Shown piece after piece: positions 10,753-22,799 of a DNA stretch of 64,000 nucleotides. The DNA is from Riptortus pedestris (taxonomy: Eukaryota > Arthropoda > Insecta > Hemiptera > Alydidae): NCBI GenBank assembly GCA_019009955.1, contig CM032233.1, forward strand, positions 116,616,501 through 116,680,500, given 5' to 3'. Within the stretch, counting starts at the first letter, position 1. Each line of letters begins with the position of its first letter. The position numbers and the translations under genes are program-made. The notes beneath the pieces were generated by a model. It saw only the letters and a program-made list of their open reading frames with translations, was not told where the DNA came from and made no database searches.

Positions 10753-12122
10753 TTATTTTATATGCTCCTTCAGTTGTAAGTTGAATGCTGAAAATATTAT
10801 CGCTTTCGATTTACTTTTACGAAATTGATGGAAACATCTCATGAATCAATGTCATATAAAAGAAAAGAGAAATAAAAATTTAGACGGATAGTGGTAGATA
10901 TTCTGCCAAAGGGTTACTCGATTTACAGCTAAATATATAAAGCCCTTGCATTAAATAATGATGTTAACAAGATTGGCTATATGAAATTATTCGATGTGAT
11001 TTAACATTTCCTGGCTAAGTATTAACTTTGTTAACAACCAAATAAAAATGGACAGAGTCTAAACAGGTAAACTCTAACTGATTTCCCTTTAGAGAAATTT
11101 GGAGGTAAATGGGAATATTATTGAAGTACACTCTGTAACATTTTTTGTGCTACGTTTTCAGTAAGAGTTTCACAAGGGTAAGTAAGCTTATCAAAATTTA
11201 CCATTACTATATTTAAAAAAATAAATAAAACTTTATTTTCATCACAGTCGTAGAAAATTAGCCTAAGTCTTAGTAGACATTGTTTTTTTATTAGTATTAG
11301 TAGACATTTCTTTTCTTTTTATGACTCTTAAAATTCAGCCACGACGTTTTACCTAATACTTTTATTTATTTATTTTTTAAAATACTGAGCTGATCGGGAC
11401 ACAGTAGTGGAAACATCATGAAACAACTTTGTACTTGCCTATAACTATTTTTGTTTTCACAGACGATACTCTTTAGAATTCTTTTTACTACTTATAACTC
11501 ACCAGATTTTCTTCCCACATACCTTTAACCAGAGAAATTTGATAATTTGAAATGGAACGAAAGACTTAAATTGCATGATGTTTATTTGACAAGTATATTC
11601 ACATAAATGGGTCAAAGTATCTTGGCGAAGGCGCATCATGAATTTCTTTAATAGGCATATTGTTGAGAAAAGAAACGATTGACTCATGTCAGGGTAAACA
11701 ATTTTCGAGGGCATTTATTTGAGAAGGGCTGATAACTAAAGCGGTCGATTTGCAGAATGGCGTCTTCTTCCCCTTCTAATTACACTAAGGGGTGGATTCA
11801 AAATGGACAACGAACCCCTACACTTCTTAAAGTTCAACCTAGATCGATATGAACAGACTCCATCTCTCCCCAATCTCTTAGCCTTAGCAACCTCCTCCTA
11901 CCACCCTTAAGCGAATCGATAATGGTTCTCCTCTTGAAAGGCATGAGTAATCTTTGACTCACGAAAACTCCATGGAGGCTAGATTATGTTTAAATGACTC
12001 AGGGACGAACGGATTAAGAATTCTTTGAGGGCCCAAGCTTTTGCTTTCCACTACAACATAGCAAAATCGAAAAACATAGTCTGAGATTCATACTGTGCAT
12101 GACAATAAATACTATTGCTAAT
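10753..12122. other. No gene seen; GC-rich patch and partial self-duplication
   Basis: AT-rich up to about 11750. A pyrimidine-rich patch follows (11755-11905, listed separately). Positions 12045-12122 repeat, in a diverged form, the segment 12300-12372 of the adjacent duplication (ACTACAACATA ... AATACTATTGCTAATATAG). Confidence 0.5.
11755..11905 (+). repeat. GC-rich strand-asymmetric dispersed repeat (TAGATCAATAC type)
   Basis: Pyrimidine-rich segment with CACTTCTTAAAGTTCAACCTAG followed by ATCGATATGAACAGACTCC. The same arrangement, CACTTCTTAAA..-..TAGATCAATAC..CAG..CTCC, occurs at 23150-23410 and, inverted, near 19850-19930. Not coding. Confidence 0.5.
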
Positions 12123-12923
12123 ATAGAACTGGGGGTGTAGGGCTGAGTCCTGAACTAGTAGTGTAAACTAGTCGCCTTCAATTGAATCTTCAACCCTTGT
12201 CATAGCAAAGGTAGTATACAATTATTGGGAAAGTCTTGAGCTTCAGTTTTTGTAATGCTGATTTCGGGACCACTAAGCTCATCTGCACAAACATTAGTTT
12301 TATACTACAACATATCAATATCAAAAAACATACTGAGATTCATACCGTGCATGTCAATAAATACTATTGCTAATATAGTATCCGGTAGTATTATAAGATC
12401 AAATCTTACTTTGACGTAATACTAATCGTGCAAGTTCCAAGAGTTTATTCATAGACTAAATCTCATTTCAACTCCTCAATGTATGCTCAATTGAAGATTT
12501 CTGCATCGGTATGAGTATGTGTTTTGTGTAACTGATGTTTTATGCATTTAACTTATTCTGTTGCTTCTTTAACTATATATGTGCTCTTGTTTGTTGCTTT
12601 TTATTCTTCAGTACTACGCTTATATCATCAATTTTTTTTTCAATAAAAAAGCTAAATTATTCGCCTGTATGAACGATATTCCTGCTCTCTACAAACAATT
12701 TTTTTCCACGCTTTAATTTATTCCGTAGAAATAAAAAAAGAAACAATTGTTTCATGTAATCTATTTCTCGCAGCATGGCATGCATGCGATTTAGTGATTC
12801 TGTTAATTATTCTAACAGATTTCTCAACATAAAGTATTCAGGTTGTGTTTGTTACAGGAATTTCGGTCAATGTCTTCAATGTTCCATCGATTCCACCCAT
12901 GTGTTCCGTTTACAATGGGAGTG
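12123..12923 (+). repeat. Dispersed duplication, copy 2
   Basis: Same-orientation partner of 4041-4764, with the same left edge (AGAACTGGGGGTGTAGGGCT) and right edge (ATCGATTCCACCCATGTGTT). It differs by an insertion of about 90 bp near 12700-12788, absent from copy 1, between the blocks ACAATTTTT and CGATTTAGTGATT, and by an internal variation near 12290-12370 that is echoed just upstream at 12045-12122. Confidence 0.85.
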
Positions 12924-13367
12924 CTACACTGCCAAAATGGTTTATCTTCCGTGAAATATAATCGCATTACATGTCCATTCTGGTACTGTTATGTAACAAG
13001 AAACAACCCTTTTGATTGAAGAAAATAAACAGTTCCTTCTTCAGTTCTGTGTAAATACCAAATTAATAAACGATAATTCATTTTTTTATAACAAACAAAC
13101 AGAATGGCAAAGATAACCTACTCAAGTACGAACAGCGAATCGCTGATAAGCGTATAAGCGGTTTTCAACCAGAACATATTTCATGTATAAATAATGAGGG
13201 GCCCCCCGTTCCTATTTTGTCATTTATAAATTCTAGAAGAGTTATTTTAAATAATAAAATGTTTTTTTTAATCCTCATATAATAATTGTCTTTAAATTAG
13301 TGGCCTCTCGATAATCGAAAAATACCTAATTCATTTGACAAATTTAGATATACGATTATATACATTT

Positions 13368-13370
<3 letters not shown>

Positions 13371-13404
<34 letters not shown>
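13371..13404. repeat. (TG)n microsatellite
   Basis: About 17 TG units directly upstream of a HINE-like 3' fragment, in the position where other copies carry (TA)n. Confidence 0.95.
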
Positions 13405-13406
<2 letters not shown>

Positions 13407-13429
13407 TGAGTTTGTGTGTAGATAGATAA

Positions 13430-13566
13430 ATATAAATATAGTTTTCGGACCTGATTTTTGTCATCTCCTGGGTAGGATCGATGGACATTTGAGACTTTTT
13501 TTTTAAAAAATCGAGTCATAAGTACAACTGTTCAATAGCTGCTTGTCCTTTAGGGTAATCTATTTA
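13430..13566 (+). mobile_element. HINE-like 3' fragment
   Basis: Contains TCGGACCTGATTTTTGTCATC, TCCTGGGTAGGATCGATGGAC and a degraded terminal palindrome (GCTTGTCCTTTAGGGTAATC). Everything 5' of the microsatellite is missing. Confidence 0.7.
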
Positions 13567-14788
13567 ATTTATATTCATATTTTCTATTGTGGTTATGCGA
13601 ACCACATTTAAGCCTTGAATGAAAAAGCGCTTGATTGATTTCTTTAAACAAAACATAATTTACAGAATCTAAATAATTATTTGAAGAGTATTTCAGTGAA
13701 CAATAAGGCCAAACAATAATAACTTATACATTCTTATTGATATATTTTTCTGAAAGTTTTTATTGACATAACATTGTGAAGTTTGAACTAAAAACATTTT
13801 CTTACTCTCACTAATTCATAAAAAAAAAACATTCAAAGCTTGATTACGTGCCAGTAGGTCATTGATATCTGGGTTGCCAAATCGATATGAAAATATAAAA
13901 CCCCTCACAAATGAATATTTAAACCACCAGGCCCTTTCAAAGATAATTAATTCTCTATAACCCGAGCCCCCAGAATACATATGGAGTGGGGGAGCTAATG
14001 AGTGACTTAATTTTGTCAACTACGAATTTAAAAATAATATATATAAAAGTTGTGAACAATGGGATTCCACCATTCTGATGTGAACGATACGATCTCAAAT
14101 AAATAAAACGTCAAATTTCTGAGAGGTGTAATTCTATCGCTTAAATAAATATCTGAAGGGGTTGGAGGCTTTTTAAGCTGGTGGAACGAAACTATTCGTA
14201 AATGTAAACTAATAATAATTGTTTATTTGCAACGCTAATATACGGCATTAATCCGTTAATGATGTCATCATCTAAGTTTCTTTTGAATGTCACTCCTTTC
14301 ATATTTCTATACGTTCCGGAATCCATAAGATGTTAAATGTGTTCGATAAATGACTTTTATCTTCCACTGTACACAATATTATTACATTTAAATTCATTTG
14401 TTATAATATCGTTGTGTCTTATGTTATAACCCAAAAAAAAGCCGTTTTCTCCTTGTCGTAGATTAGCATTTTTTTCCCCACTTCCCATATTTAGAGCTTC
14501 TGGGTTTAACATGTTCTGGCAATTCTGTGCAGTATCCACTTTTCCCAATGGATAATATTCCCTTCTATGAAGATTCCAACTTTTGCTCCAATGAAGTGGT
14601 ACAGTTCGAACATTTATAGTGTATCCTAACTGACAGGCTTATTAGTGGTTAGGGGTTAAAATATTTTTTATGGTTTGTTTTTTAGCTTGGGCTATTCGTC
14701 ATTTAGTTGAGGCTAGTCCTCCGTGACGTTGCTCCCAAAGGTAATAAAAGTGATTCACTTTTACAAGTATGATGTTTCCATTTTTACT
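13567..14788. other. No gene seen
   Basis: AT-rich sequence; minus-strand frames of 63-67 codons (13816-14019, 14357-14548) show no recognisable motif and are treated as chance. Confidence 0.5.
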
Positions 14789-15687
14789 ATTAGCAGATTT
14801 TCCTTAAGGGAAATCAGCTTCATAGCTGATACCTCATGGTCGTACTCGTGACGCGATTTCTAAATTTTTCTTCAAATGTCAATTGATTCTTCCAAGGAGA
14901 TGACGAAAATGAGATCCATTCAAAACTGTATATATTTCTCTGTTACCGGTTAAGAGGTCGCAATTATGTTTGATCGTTACCAAACTCGATATTTAGTCGT
15001 TTTATGTAAAAAGAAAGATCAAGTTAGTTAATGGCGGAAATCGGACCGGGGGGAGGGAGGGTTTAGAGGGGGAGAATTTCGAAATATCTGCGTTATGTCG
15101 GATCGAAAAAGTGTATAGAATCAAACGTATTTCAAATTAAATTTACTATAAACATTGTTATATAAATATTTATTCTCTATCATTAATATTAATATTAACC
15201 GAGATATTTGCATTTTTCAGTTTTCAGCATTATAATTTTAATTTTAATTATAATACTCTGTTATTTAATAAACCAAATTATTCGAAGCTTAAATGCCAAA
15301 TGTTGTTTTAAAGATACCTTTATTATACGAGATACATGCAAATATGTTATGGTAAGTTCTTGGACTACAAAAATTTTATTGATTGAGATACAAATCTTTC
15401 TGATTCATTATAAATTACAGTTCTAGATATAGCAAATAGTTTTCAATAAAATTAATATGTCGTATCCTGATATATTTCAGTAATTGTTTTTCTTTCCGGT
15501 GTGAGGCTGGCAGACCTGTTTGTTTACATTTCAGACACTTCCCGTATGGAGGTTTTTTAATATAGTTTGTATTTATTCACTTATTGACGGTGCTGTTGTG
15601 TTACCAGTATGAAGATTTATCTACCCGTATTGTCAAACTTCACTTAAGAAATCTGCTTAGTTTGCGCAGTCCCTGCGTGGCGGACTT
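14789..15687 (-). mobile_element. HINE-like element, near full length, module C
   Basis: In plus-strand order it begins TTAGCAGATTTTCCTTAAGG (the 3' palindrome inverted) and ends CGCAGTCCCTGCGTGGCGGACT. The conserved core has GATCGTTACCAAACTCGATA, GGGTTTAGAGGGGG and ACCGAGATATTTGCATTTTT. The 5' module contains GCAAATAGTTTTCAATAAAA and GCAGACCTGTTTGTTTACAT, shared with the copies at 17573, 50583 and 54595, but not with module A or B copies. Confidence 0.8.
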
Positions 15688-15939
15688 TGATTTTTATATT
15701 TTCGTTTCTTTGTTTCTTCCACTGCCATTTTATATTTTTATATTTTTTATTTCTCTTATAATCATTTATCCGGAGTTTAAACTGGCCTGCTAATAGGTTA
15801 TATTATAAACTAGTGGAAATGACAAAATCATTTTTAGTTAAAATTCTAAAATAATCCGTTTTATTAACAATTTAAATTATATTTACGTATGCCTGGGCCC
15901 TTTGCCAGTTCAAAGAAAACTCACTTTTTGGTAGAAGTG

Positions 15940-16165
15940 TTGAAGCTAAGACCTATTGACGGTAATTAACGTTTAATCAAGAATTCAGAAATACCTCTAT
16001 GCAGAACATGTCATGAACCATGTACCATTAAACCCATACTGACTAACTGCAGGAACATTGAATACTTAGCCCACATAACATATACGAACTTCTTACGGAC
16101 AGAAGCCCACATATCGACAAAACACTAAACCACGTTAAAAAATTGAATTTGTTTTATAAAATTTA
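15940..16165 (+). pseudogene. Decayed LINE C-terminal fragment
   Basis: One frame reads IPLCRTCHEPCTIKPILTNC at about 15986-16045: C-x2-CH, then TIK and L-x-x-C. This is the Cys-His motif that follows RNase H in I/Jockey-like non-LTR retrotransposons, where the family usually has T-x-x-H-I-L-x-x-C; here Pro replaces the His. A stop follows the HISTKH segment. About 350 bp of AT-rich sequence to 16510 may be its 3' UTR, ending in AAATAAAAA exactly where the next HINE-like copy begins. Confidence 0.55.
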
Positions 16166-16509
16166 ACTTCTCTTCTGATAGATTTTGACGTCTCTTTTTG
16201 TTTAAATTTAATATAATTCTAGATAATATAAATTTACTAGTACATGGGAATTAAATATATAATATAAAATAAGAATACTTTTTTTAATAAATAATAAAAC
16301 CATTTTAAATTGCTACCGTAATATTTGTAGTATTGAATAATATTTGTTGTTTTTATTACTTGTATTTAATGTTTATTTTTCGTGTTTAATCTCTTTTTTA
16401 TTGTTGATTCAGTTTTTGTTATTTTTCTATTATATTGATTTTATTACATTGTTCAATTGTGATTAGCCAAATCGCCTAGTTGCGGGTGCTCCTGTATATA
16501 AATAAAAAC

Positions 16510-16941
16510 GTCCGTCACGCAGGGGCTGCGTAAACTAAGCAGATTTCCAACGTGAAGTTATACATAAAGAAATCTCCATACGAGAGCCCAACAGTTACGG
16601 GAAAGGGCCGAACTAGCTTTTGGTGGGAAACAGTCGTCCGTTATCGGCCCAAATTTAATAAAAATGCAAATATCTCGGTTAATATTCAAGATAGAGAATA
16701 AATGTATAGAACAATATTTATAGTAAATTTAATTTACAATAGGTTTGGTTCTATACAAATTTTTGATCCGACTTATGGTAACGGGGATATTTCGAATTTT
16801 CGAAATTCCCCCGCTAAACCCCCGCTCTCACTGGTTCGCCTTCAGCCATTAACGAACTTGATCTGTCTTTTTGCATGAAACGTTCAAATATCGAGTTTGG
16901 TAACGATCAAACAAAAATTTCGACCACTAGAGCGTTATCAG

Positions 16942-16998
<57 letters not shown>

Positions 16999-17116
16999 AT
17001 TTTGAACGGACCTAATTTTCGTCATCTCCTGGGAAGGATCGATGGACAATTGAAGAAAATTTTAGGAAATCGTGTCATGAGTACGACAGCTGATTTCTTT
17101 AAGGGATATCTGCTAA
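16510..17116 (+). mobile_element. HINE-like element, full length, module B
   Basis: The 5' end is GTCCGTCACGCAGGGGCTGCG with the subterminal AGCAGATTTCC; the 3' end has TGATTTCTTTAAGGGATATC followed by TGCTAA. Module B is marked by GAGAGCCCAACAGTTACGGG and is shared with the copies at 49550 and 53658. (TA)n lies at 16945-16998. A 75-codon frame (16897-17124) translates the microsatellite and is not a gene. Confidence 0.85.
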
Positions 17117-17224
17117 AAATTTAAAAATCCAGGTTTGTTCTGCTACGGCACTCGGGCAGATGTTCAGTTTTGAAGGTTGAGTGAGTATTTCGCAGGTAAG
17201 GTGTTTCCTAAAGGGAATCTAAGC

Positions 17225-17460
17225 AGGATCGAGACTATTGGTCGAACGCGTTACAATCCTATTGGAGGGTGGGTGGAAGGGGGGAGGGCACGTGCCTTCC
17301 AGCTGAGAAGGGTGGCGGGGTATTAGGAAGGAAATGTAAGGAGTTGGATTTAGGGGGCTGACTGTATTGATCTAGCTAGGAGCCCAGTTAAAGAAGGGAG
17401 AGATGCCCCTTCGCTTTCCTTCTTCCGACGGCACCCCTTCAACCCCCGCCCCACTTAAAA
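17225..17460 (-). repeat. GC-rich strand-asymmetric dispersed repeat
   Basis: G-rich on the plus strand up to about 17360, then pyrimidine-rich. On the minus strand it reads CTAGATCAATACAGTCAGCC, the motif shared with the copies near 11845, 19895, 23275, 28115 and 47755. It lies between two HINE-like elements. Confidence 0.5.
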
Positions 17461-17572
17461 TTAATAATTCCCTCAATATAACAATGGCTAAGTTCTTACC
17501 ATCTCTAATATATCCGATCTCTCTCTCTCTCACTCTTATATCGTGTTTACTAGTGACAAAAAAATTATAAAA

Positions 17573-17979
17573 GTCTGTCACGCAGGGGCTGCGTAAACTA
17601 AACAGATTTCCCACGCGAAGGTTTACGCTACCGTGAAAGCTAAGTGAATAAATACAAACGGTAATAGGGAATCTTTCAGTCACTTTACAATACAAGCTGC
17701 TTATTAATACAACGGAAAACGGCTGAATTGTAAACAATCAGGCCAGCCAACCTTGTAGCGCTAAATAGATAGACCGGAAAGACAAACAGTTAATGAAATA
17801 TATCTGAATATAACATATTAATTTTATTGAAAACAATTTACTAACCCTAGTGCTGTAATTTGTAATGAATCAGAATCAGTTATATCTCAATCAATCAGAT
17901 TTGAGTAATCCAAGAACAAAAGAAGGTAGGGGGGGTCAACAGAACGTATTTACATATATATCGCATTTATATATAAAGT

Positions 17980-18027
<48 letters not shown>

Positions 18028-18213
18028 CTCACTCTCTCTATAAATATATAGATATAGATATATTTATATTTATATATATATATATATATTTTTGAACGGA
18101 CCTCATTTTCGTCATCTCCTGGGTAGGATCGATGGACATTTGAAGATTTTTTTCGAAAATCCCGTCATGAGTACGACCTCAATAACTGATTTCCCTTAAG
18201 GGGAATCTGCTAA
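17573..18213 (+). mobile_element. HINE-like element, full length, module C, with CT and TA tracts
   Basis: 5' end GTCTGTCACGCAGGGGCTGCG, 3' end GATTTCCCTTAAGGGGAATC followed by TGCTAA. The 5' module (CTGAATTGTAAACAATCAGG; GAAAACAATTTACTA) is the inverse of that in the 14789 copy. The conserved central core (the GGTTTAGAGGGG block) is missing; instead a (CT)n tract (17983-18038) and a TA tract (18061-18090) lead straight to the 3' portion. Confidence 0.8.
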
Positions 18214-18295
18214 AATGGCAATAAATTATTGAAATTGTCAAATTGTATTGTTTTTTGATCATTTCTTCAATTAAGAACCGACCAAACTTAACTGT

Positions 18296-18507
18296 ACTGC
18301 TCAAAAATGAATAGGGATATTGGTTATTTTTTCTTATCCTATTAATTTTAATTAAATCGATCTTAATTAAATTTCTTTTTTATGAGGGGGAAAAATACAA
18401 TAATTTCTAATAAATATTAATGATATTTATAATAAAAAAAAATAAAAATATGCTAGGCCCCATACATACTACAAAACAGCCAATATCCCTATTCATTTTT
18501 GAGCAGT
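18296..18507. mobile_element. MITE with perfect 28-bp terminal inverted repeats
   Basis: Left ACTGCTCAAAAATGAATAGG and on to GATATTGG (18296-18323), and right CCAATATCCCTATTCATTTT and on to TGAGCAGT (18480-18507), are perfect inverse complements over 28 bp. Total length is about 212 bp and the interior is AT-rich and non-coding. The TIR start (CTGCTCAAAAA) and a flanking TA on the left (TT on the right) resemble Tc1/mariner MITEs, but the TA duplication is not exact. Perfect TIRs suggest a comparatively recent insertion. Confidence 0.75.
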
Positions 18508-19039
18508 TTAGATTACTAAATCCGTTCGTTGAAATTTATTTTTAGAAAACAAAGAAAATAATCATTCTTTTTTGTTGGTGTGCCTATCAATTTCATCCTT
18601 CTTATCTGCCTTTTGAAGGTAATTTTACTAATTGTGATTGATGTTTTATAAGAAATATAATTCTCTGTAGGGGATGTTTCTGAGGGATCTGCCTAAGTTA
18701 ATCTTTATTCTTGTCCAAATGGAAGTTTACTACTCCAATGGTTGCTTTCAATATGTTTATACTATTATTCTTCGGTTTTTATGCCAAGTCCTTCCAGATA
18801 CAGAGCTGTTGATTTGGGTAAGATTCCTCTAAGTCCAAACAGCAGACCTTCAACATTCCAATTGTCTATAAATATTTCTTGAAAATATGAACAGCAGGGG
18901 GTGTAAATGCTTATTTTTTTAAAATTTACTTCTTCTGCTTTTTTCAAGCGTCAAAGGATCAATAATTATAATTTTTTTTTGCAACAATGCCGGCTCTTCT
19001 GATGGACCCGTCTGTTGAATTACAACCGACTTCTTCATA
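18508..19039. other. No gene confirmed
   Basis: A 60-codon minus-strand frame (18947-18765) has reasonable amino-acid composition (for example NWNVEGLLFGLRGILP) but I do not recognise it and see no family motif. It may be another transposon-protein scrap. The rest is AT-rich. Confidence 0.4.
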
Positions 19040-19753
19040 TATTACCCACTTTGGTGGTCTTTCGAAGCGGGGTTTAGAGGGAATTATTTTCGAAAATTCG
19101 AAATATCTTCGTTATTATAAGTCGGATCGAAAAATGTTATAGAACCAATGTTAATGCAAATGTAATATTTTATAAATGTTGATCTATACAAATTTTCTCT
19201 ATCATGAATATTAACCTAGATATTTGCATTATTTAGTTCAGTAAACCCCCACTCCTACCGATCTTATACTAGCAATACGCTGTTATATCGTGAACCATAC
19301 TGTTTTAAATGTAAATACTACATATCAGTTTCATTGAAATATTACTGTGTGAGGTACATGCAAATGCGTTGTGTTGACGTAATAATTTAATTTTACGTTC
19401 TTAGCTGGTAAATGTTTATTTCATCTACACCATACTCAATATTTAACCGTTTCAGTGGACACTAAATATCATATTTGTTATTGGCTTAAATTGGACCTGA
19501 AATAGGAGGTTTAGAGGGGGAGGGGTTGAAAAACTCAAAATATCTCTGTTTTAATGAGTCGCTTCATGAAATAGATTCATTAATGCTCTACAACAGTTGC
19601 ATAGTTCCATGCATTTTTCGTAAGTCAAACATCAAGGGAGTTATTCGCATTATCACGATTTCAGTCAGAATTGGCAGTGAGATGAGATCACTAGTGGGTT
19701 TTACCATCACGTGGGAAGTCTGGCTAGTTTACGCAGCCCCTGCGTAACGAACT
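19040..19753 (-). mobile_element. HINE-like copy with two core blocks, 3' end missing
   Basis: The 5' terminus is intact (plus strand ends CTAGTTTACGCAGCCCCTGC, GTAACGAACT). The core GGGTTTAGAGGG / TTCGAAATATC occurs at about 19075-19110 and, diverged, again at 19508-19545, each followed by the motif around TATAGAACCAAT or GAAATAGATTCATT. The terminal 3' palindrome and the microsatellite are absent. This duplicated-core arrangement recurs at 29110 and 62560. Confidence 0.7.
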
Positions 19754-19799
19754 TTTATTTGAACAGAGGAACAAAAGGAATGGCATTAGCTGGAGTTGA

Positions 19800-20030
19800 A
19801 GAAATTGATTTTGTCGTATAGCATGAAGGTAGTAGAGGGGAGGTCGAGATGAGCAATGGGATGAAGGATAAGTTAGGGGCTGAGGAGGATGAAGTATTGA
19901 TCTGGATGAAACTTTAAGAAGTGTGGATGAGTCTTCCATTTTGTTGGCTCCCTACTGTGATCGGGGCAAGAGAGCGGCAGGCTGGAAGATAGAACCCACC
20001 CCCACCCCTATTCCCCTAATAGACGCCATT
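19800..20030 (-). repeat. GC-rich strand-asymmetric dispersed repeat
   Basis: On the minus strand it reads CACTTCTTAAAGTTTCATCC then AGATCAATACTTCATCCTCC, the motif order of the 11755 and 23150 segments. The plus strand is purine-rich to about 19935 and C-rich afterwards. Confidence 0.5.
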
Positions 20031-20496
20031 CTTTCTCATCCTTAATTAACAACTGTCTTTAGCAACACATGTTCCTTTCAGTTTTACATGGCTCCCCTTA
20101 GCTCACTACCCCTTATCGTATGCCTCTCTCCAATAAGTCCTTTCATACGATTAAATAAATCCTTTTACACGACCGTCATGAATCACAGCCAATCCTAAGG
20201 AAATTAAGTATATTTTTCAATGAGGAATATGTCGATGGGCTCAAAGAAGGCGTGTTGTGTGTGATGCTATGATAATTCAGATTGGAGTGATGGAAAACAG
20301 AAAACGGAACAAGGAAAATAGTATTTCTGGGAAGGTTTTTAATCTGAGACTCCGTGGGATTGAAATCTACACGTATCATGATGAAGAGGAAGAATTTCCA
20401 GTATTTTCTTTCGTGGAAATACAGGTCGAAGTCCCTACTGGAGATCTCCCCTTTCAAGAACACTTATACATTGAGGGTAGGAAGAACAAAGAATAC

Positions 20497-20545
<49 letters not shown>

Positions 20546-21576
20546 ATTGCTATCATAGTCTATATTACACTCGTGGAGCTAAGGGAAAACACGGAAAATC
20601 GTGTAGCCCTCTTATTATTATTCTTCCTTTCTTCAAAAATTGGGATTTCCTGTCACAAGAACAAAACCAGGTATTCCCAGAATGTAAAAAGAAAAAACCT
20701 TAATTACTAGACAATACAGTCATTGAAGGAGCTGGCCCTCTACGAACACAGTTCCTGTCCATTTTTGCCGGACCTTTTAATTACTTACTCTCCTTCCTTC
20801 TTACTTCCTCCAGCTGTCCTATATATGGGACAGAGAAAATGCTCTTGACAAACATTATTGATAGAAAATGTATCTATGACACTGGGCTTACTATAAAATT
20901 CTAGTCCAGCTCCAAGAGCCGTCAGGTCAACATCCAAGACCTTCGGGCACTGACGATGATGCATAGCATCGAAAACGCACTCCCGTTTTAATAAATGGTT
21001 ATAGTGGAAGCTAGTCAATTTTTTCATCCTACCTACATTTGAAGTCACTTCCATCTGCCAGAATACCAACTCAGAATATAAAATTCTCTCTTTTGCTGTC
21101 GTGAGCTATAGTGCCTGCTGCAAATATAGAATAAAATTGAAAGAACAGATTCTAAAATGCATCGTTATTTATTTTATACGCTCTCTGGTAGGATGCAGAA
21201 AAAATGAGAACGAAGCCTTCTAATGCAGCACATTTTATAAATCTCTTAATAAATACCCTTAATAAATGTCTCACAAAAACGTAAAATTGTGATAGCAACA
21301 AACGTGATAGAAAACATCGGTGGAGGTTACTTTCGCTCTCCATTTAACTCAAAAAAATCCTTCAAACGAAATCAACAAATCCAACATTATTGTAAGAATA
21401 TCGAGACTATTAGAGGACAACTACAGGTAGGATTATCTACTGCACTGTACATACAAAAAATAACAACATTTAAGAAGTTGTTATTATTAGTATTATTGCT
21501 TCCGCAATTCAGGGTGCGAAAACAATAATACTTAATTTTCTAGTTTCAAATATGTGTAAATGCATGTACAAAATAA
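20031..21576. other. No gene seen; TG microsatellite
   Basis: Contains a long (TG)n tract at 20503-20543. Frames of up to 118 codons here (20257-20710) run through the TG tract or lack motifs. A minus-strand 94-codon frame at 20785-21069 shows no recognised domain. The sequence is otherwise non-repetitive within the window. Confidence 0.45.
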
Positions 21577-21577
21577 A

Positions 21578-21985
21578 TCTTCAGGTTATTCAGAAACCTC
21601 ACAATTTATTTTTACAAACGCTTAGCACTTTCGGGAATTGTATTCCCATCCTCAGAGCTACAACAAATTAAGCACAATAAATAGGAGTCTAAAACTATTT
21701 TGAAAAAATGTACAGAATTGGTCATATAATACAACCATTTTTATAAAACGTTTTTATGATATGTTATGAACAACGTATAATATGATATGATATGTTTTTA
21801 TAATATGAAAGTTTATGAAATGGTTTTAATTCTGTACATTTTTTCTTTTAAAATAGTTTTAGACTACTTATTTATAGTGCTTTGTTGTTTGTAGCTCTGA
21901 TGATGGAAATGTAATTCCCCAAAGCGCTAAGCGTTTGTAAAATTAAATTGTGAGGAGCCACGAAAGTGTTTCTGAATAACCTGAT
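21578..21985. mobile_element. Fold-back element with arms of about 145 bp
   Basis: Left arm 21578-21722 and right arm 21828-21985 are inverted copies with small indels: CTTCAGGTTATTCAGAAACC against GTTTCTGAATAACCTGA, AAACGCTTAGCACTTTCGGG against the complement of CCCCAAAGCGCTAAGCGTTT, and ATGTACAGAATT against AATTCTGTACAT. A loop of about 105 bp of simple TA-rich sequence separates the arms. No coding capacity. The arm motif AGCTCTGAGGATGGGAAT..CGAAA resembles ends seen on many invertebrate repeats, so the arms may be two opposed copies of one repeat end. Confidence 0.75.
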
Positions 21986-22170
21986 TCATCACCCTCACCA
22001 CCAGCTGAAAATAAAATTGAAATCTCTTTCTTCTTTGACTTTACATTTAAACCGGAAAACGGCTGGATTGCGCGACGAAACTCGGCCAAAACAGAAATCA
22101 GAATTATAAAGAATATACAAGAATACAGTTTGACAAATTTATCGAAGAGCATTTCGAACTAGGTTATTGT

Positions 22171-22345
22171 TTATTGTTATTTACGTTCACGTTATGCTAC
22201 TAATGGCTAATCGGGACGCGTTATCTACAGGTCACCACCCATTTCTAGCTAGGGTGGGCCTAAGGAGTTTATTTAATGAGTCCGTCACTAAATAAATTTC
22301 TATTGCTCAGAGCGGGAATCGAACCCGCCACTCTACGAACTTGAA
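22171..22345 (-). mobile_element. tRNA-derived SINE, truncated in the tRNA head
   Basis: Plus strand shows the body in reverse (AATCGGGACGCGTTATCTAC, AGCTAGGGTGGGCCTAAGG, CCGTCACTAAATAAATTTC) and the B box as GGGAATCGAACCCGCC. Homology to the other copies ends just after the B box, so the A-box part is missing. Confidence 0.75.
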
Positions 22346-22799
22346 TATGTAGCCACGCAAGCTATAATTTAGACATGCATTTGAAGTCATTTATCTTAGA
22401 ACTCTAATTACTTGTAAATGTTCCCGCCCTTCCGTACATCACATAACACAACAACCACAGAGTTGAGAATATTTGGATTGAATTAGTCACTTGTCTTCTA
22501 GGGGACCATTATAACATCACTAAAATAATGAGTGGAAAGCGGAGGGGTATAGAAACGTTATGTCAATTATCCCTATACTATAAAACGTGGTTAGAGTTGT
22601 TGTAATAATGACAATTATCATTATTTGAATTTTTAAATTTAAAAAATGGTTGATAGATGGTCGGTGAAAGTTGGGATTGTTGTTTATTGCTGGACTCCAC
22701 TGTATTGCCATTCCTAATAGTTAGAATTTTTTTAAGTCTCACAGCTAAAATAGCATTATATAATATACTGTACCACAGATTTTTTTGGTTTCGTTTCTA

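Noticed and set aside
20354..20710. 118-codon plus-strand ORF
   Set aside because: Runs through the (TG)n tract as VCVCVC, and a competing frame overlaps it. No domain was recognised.
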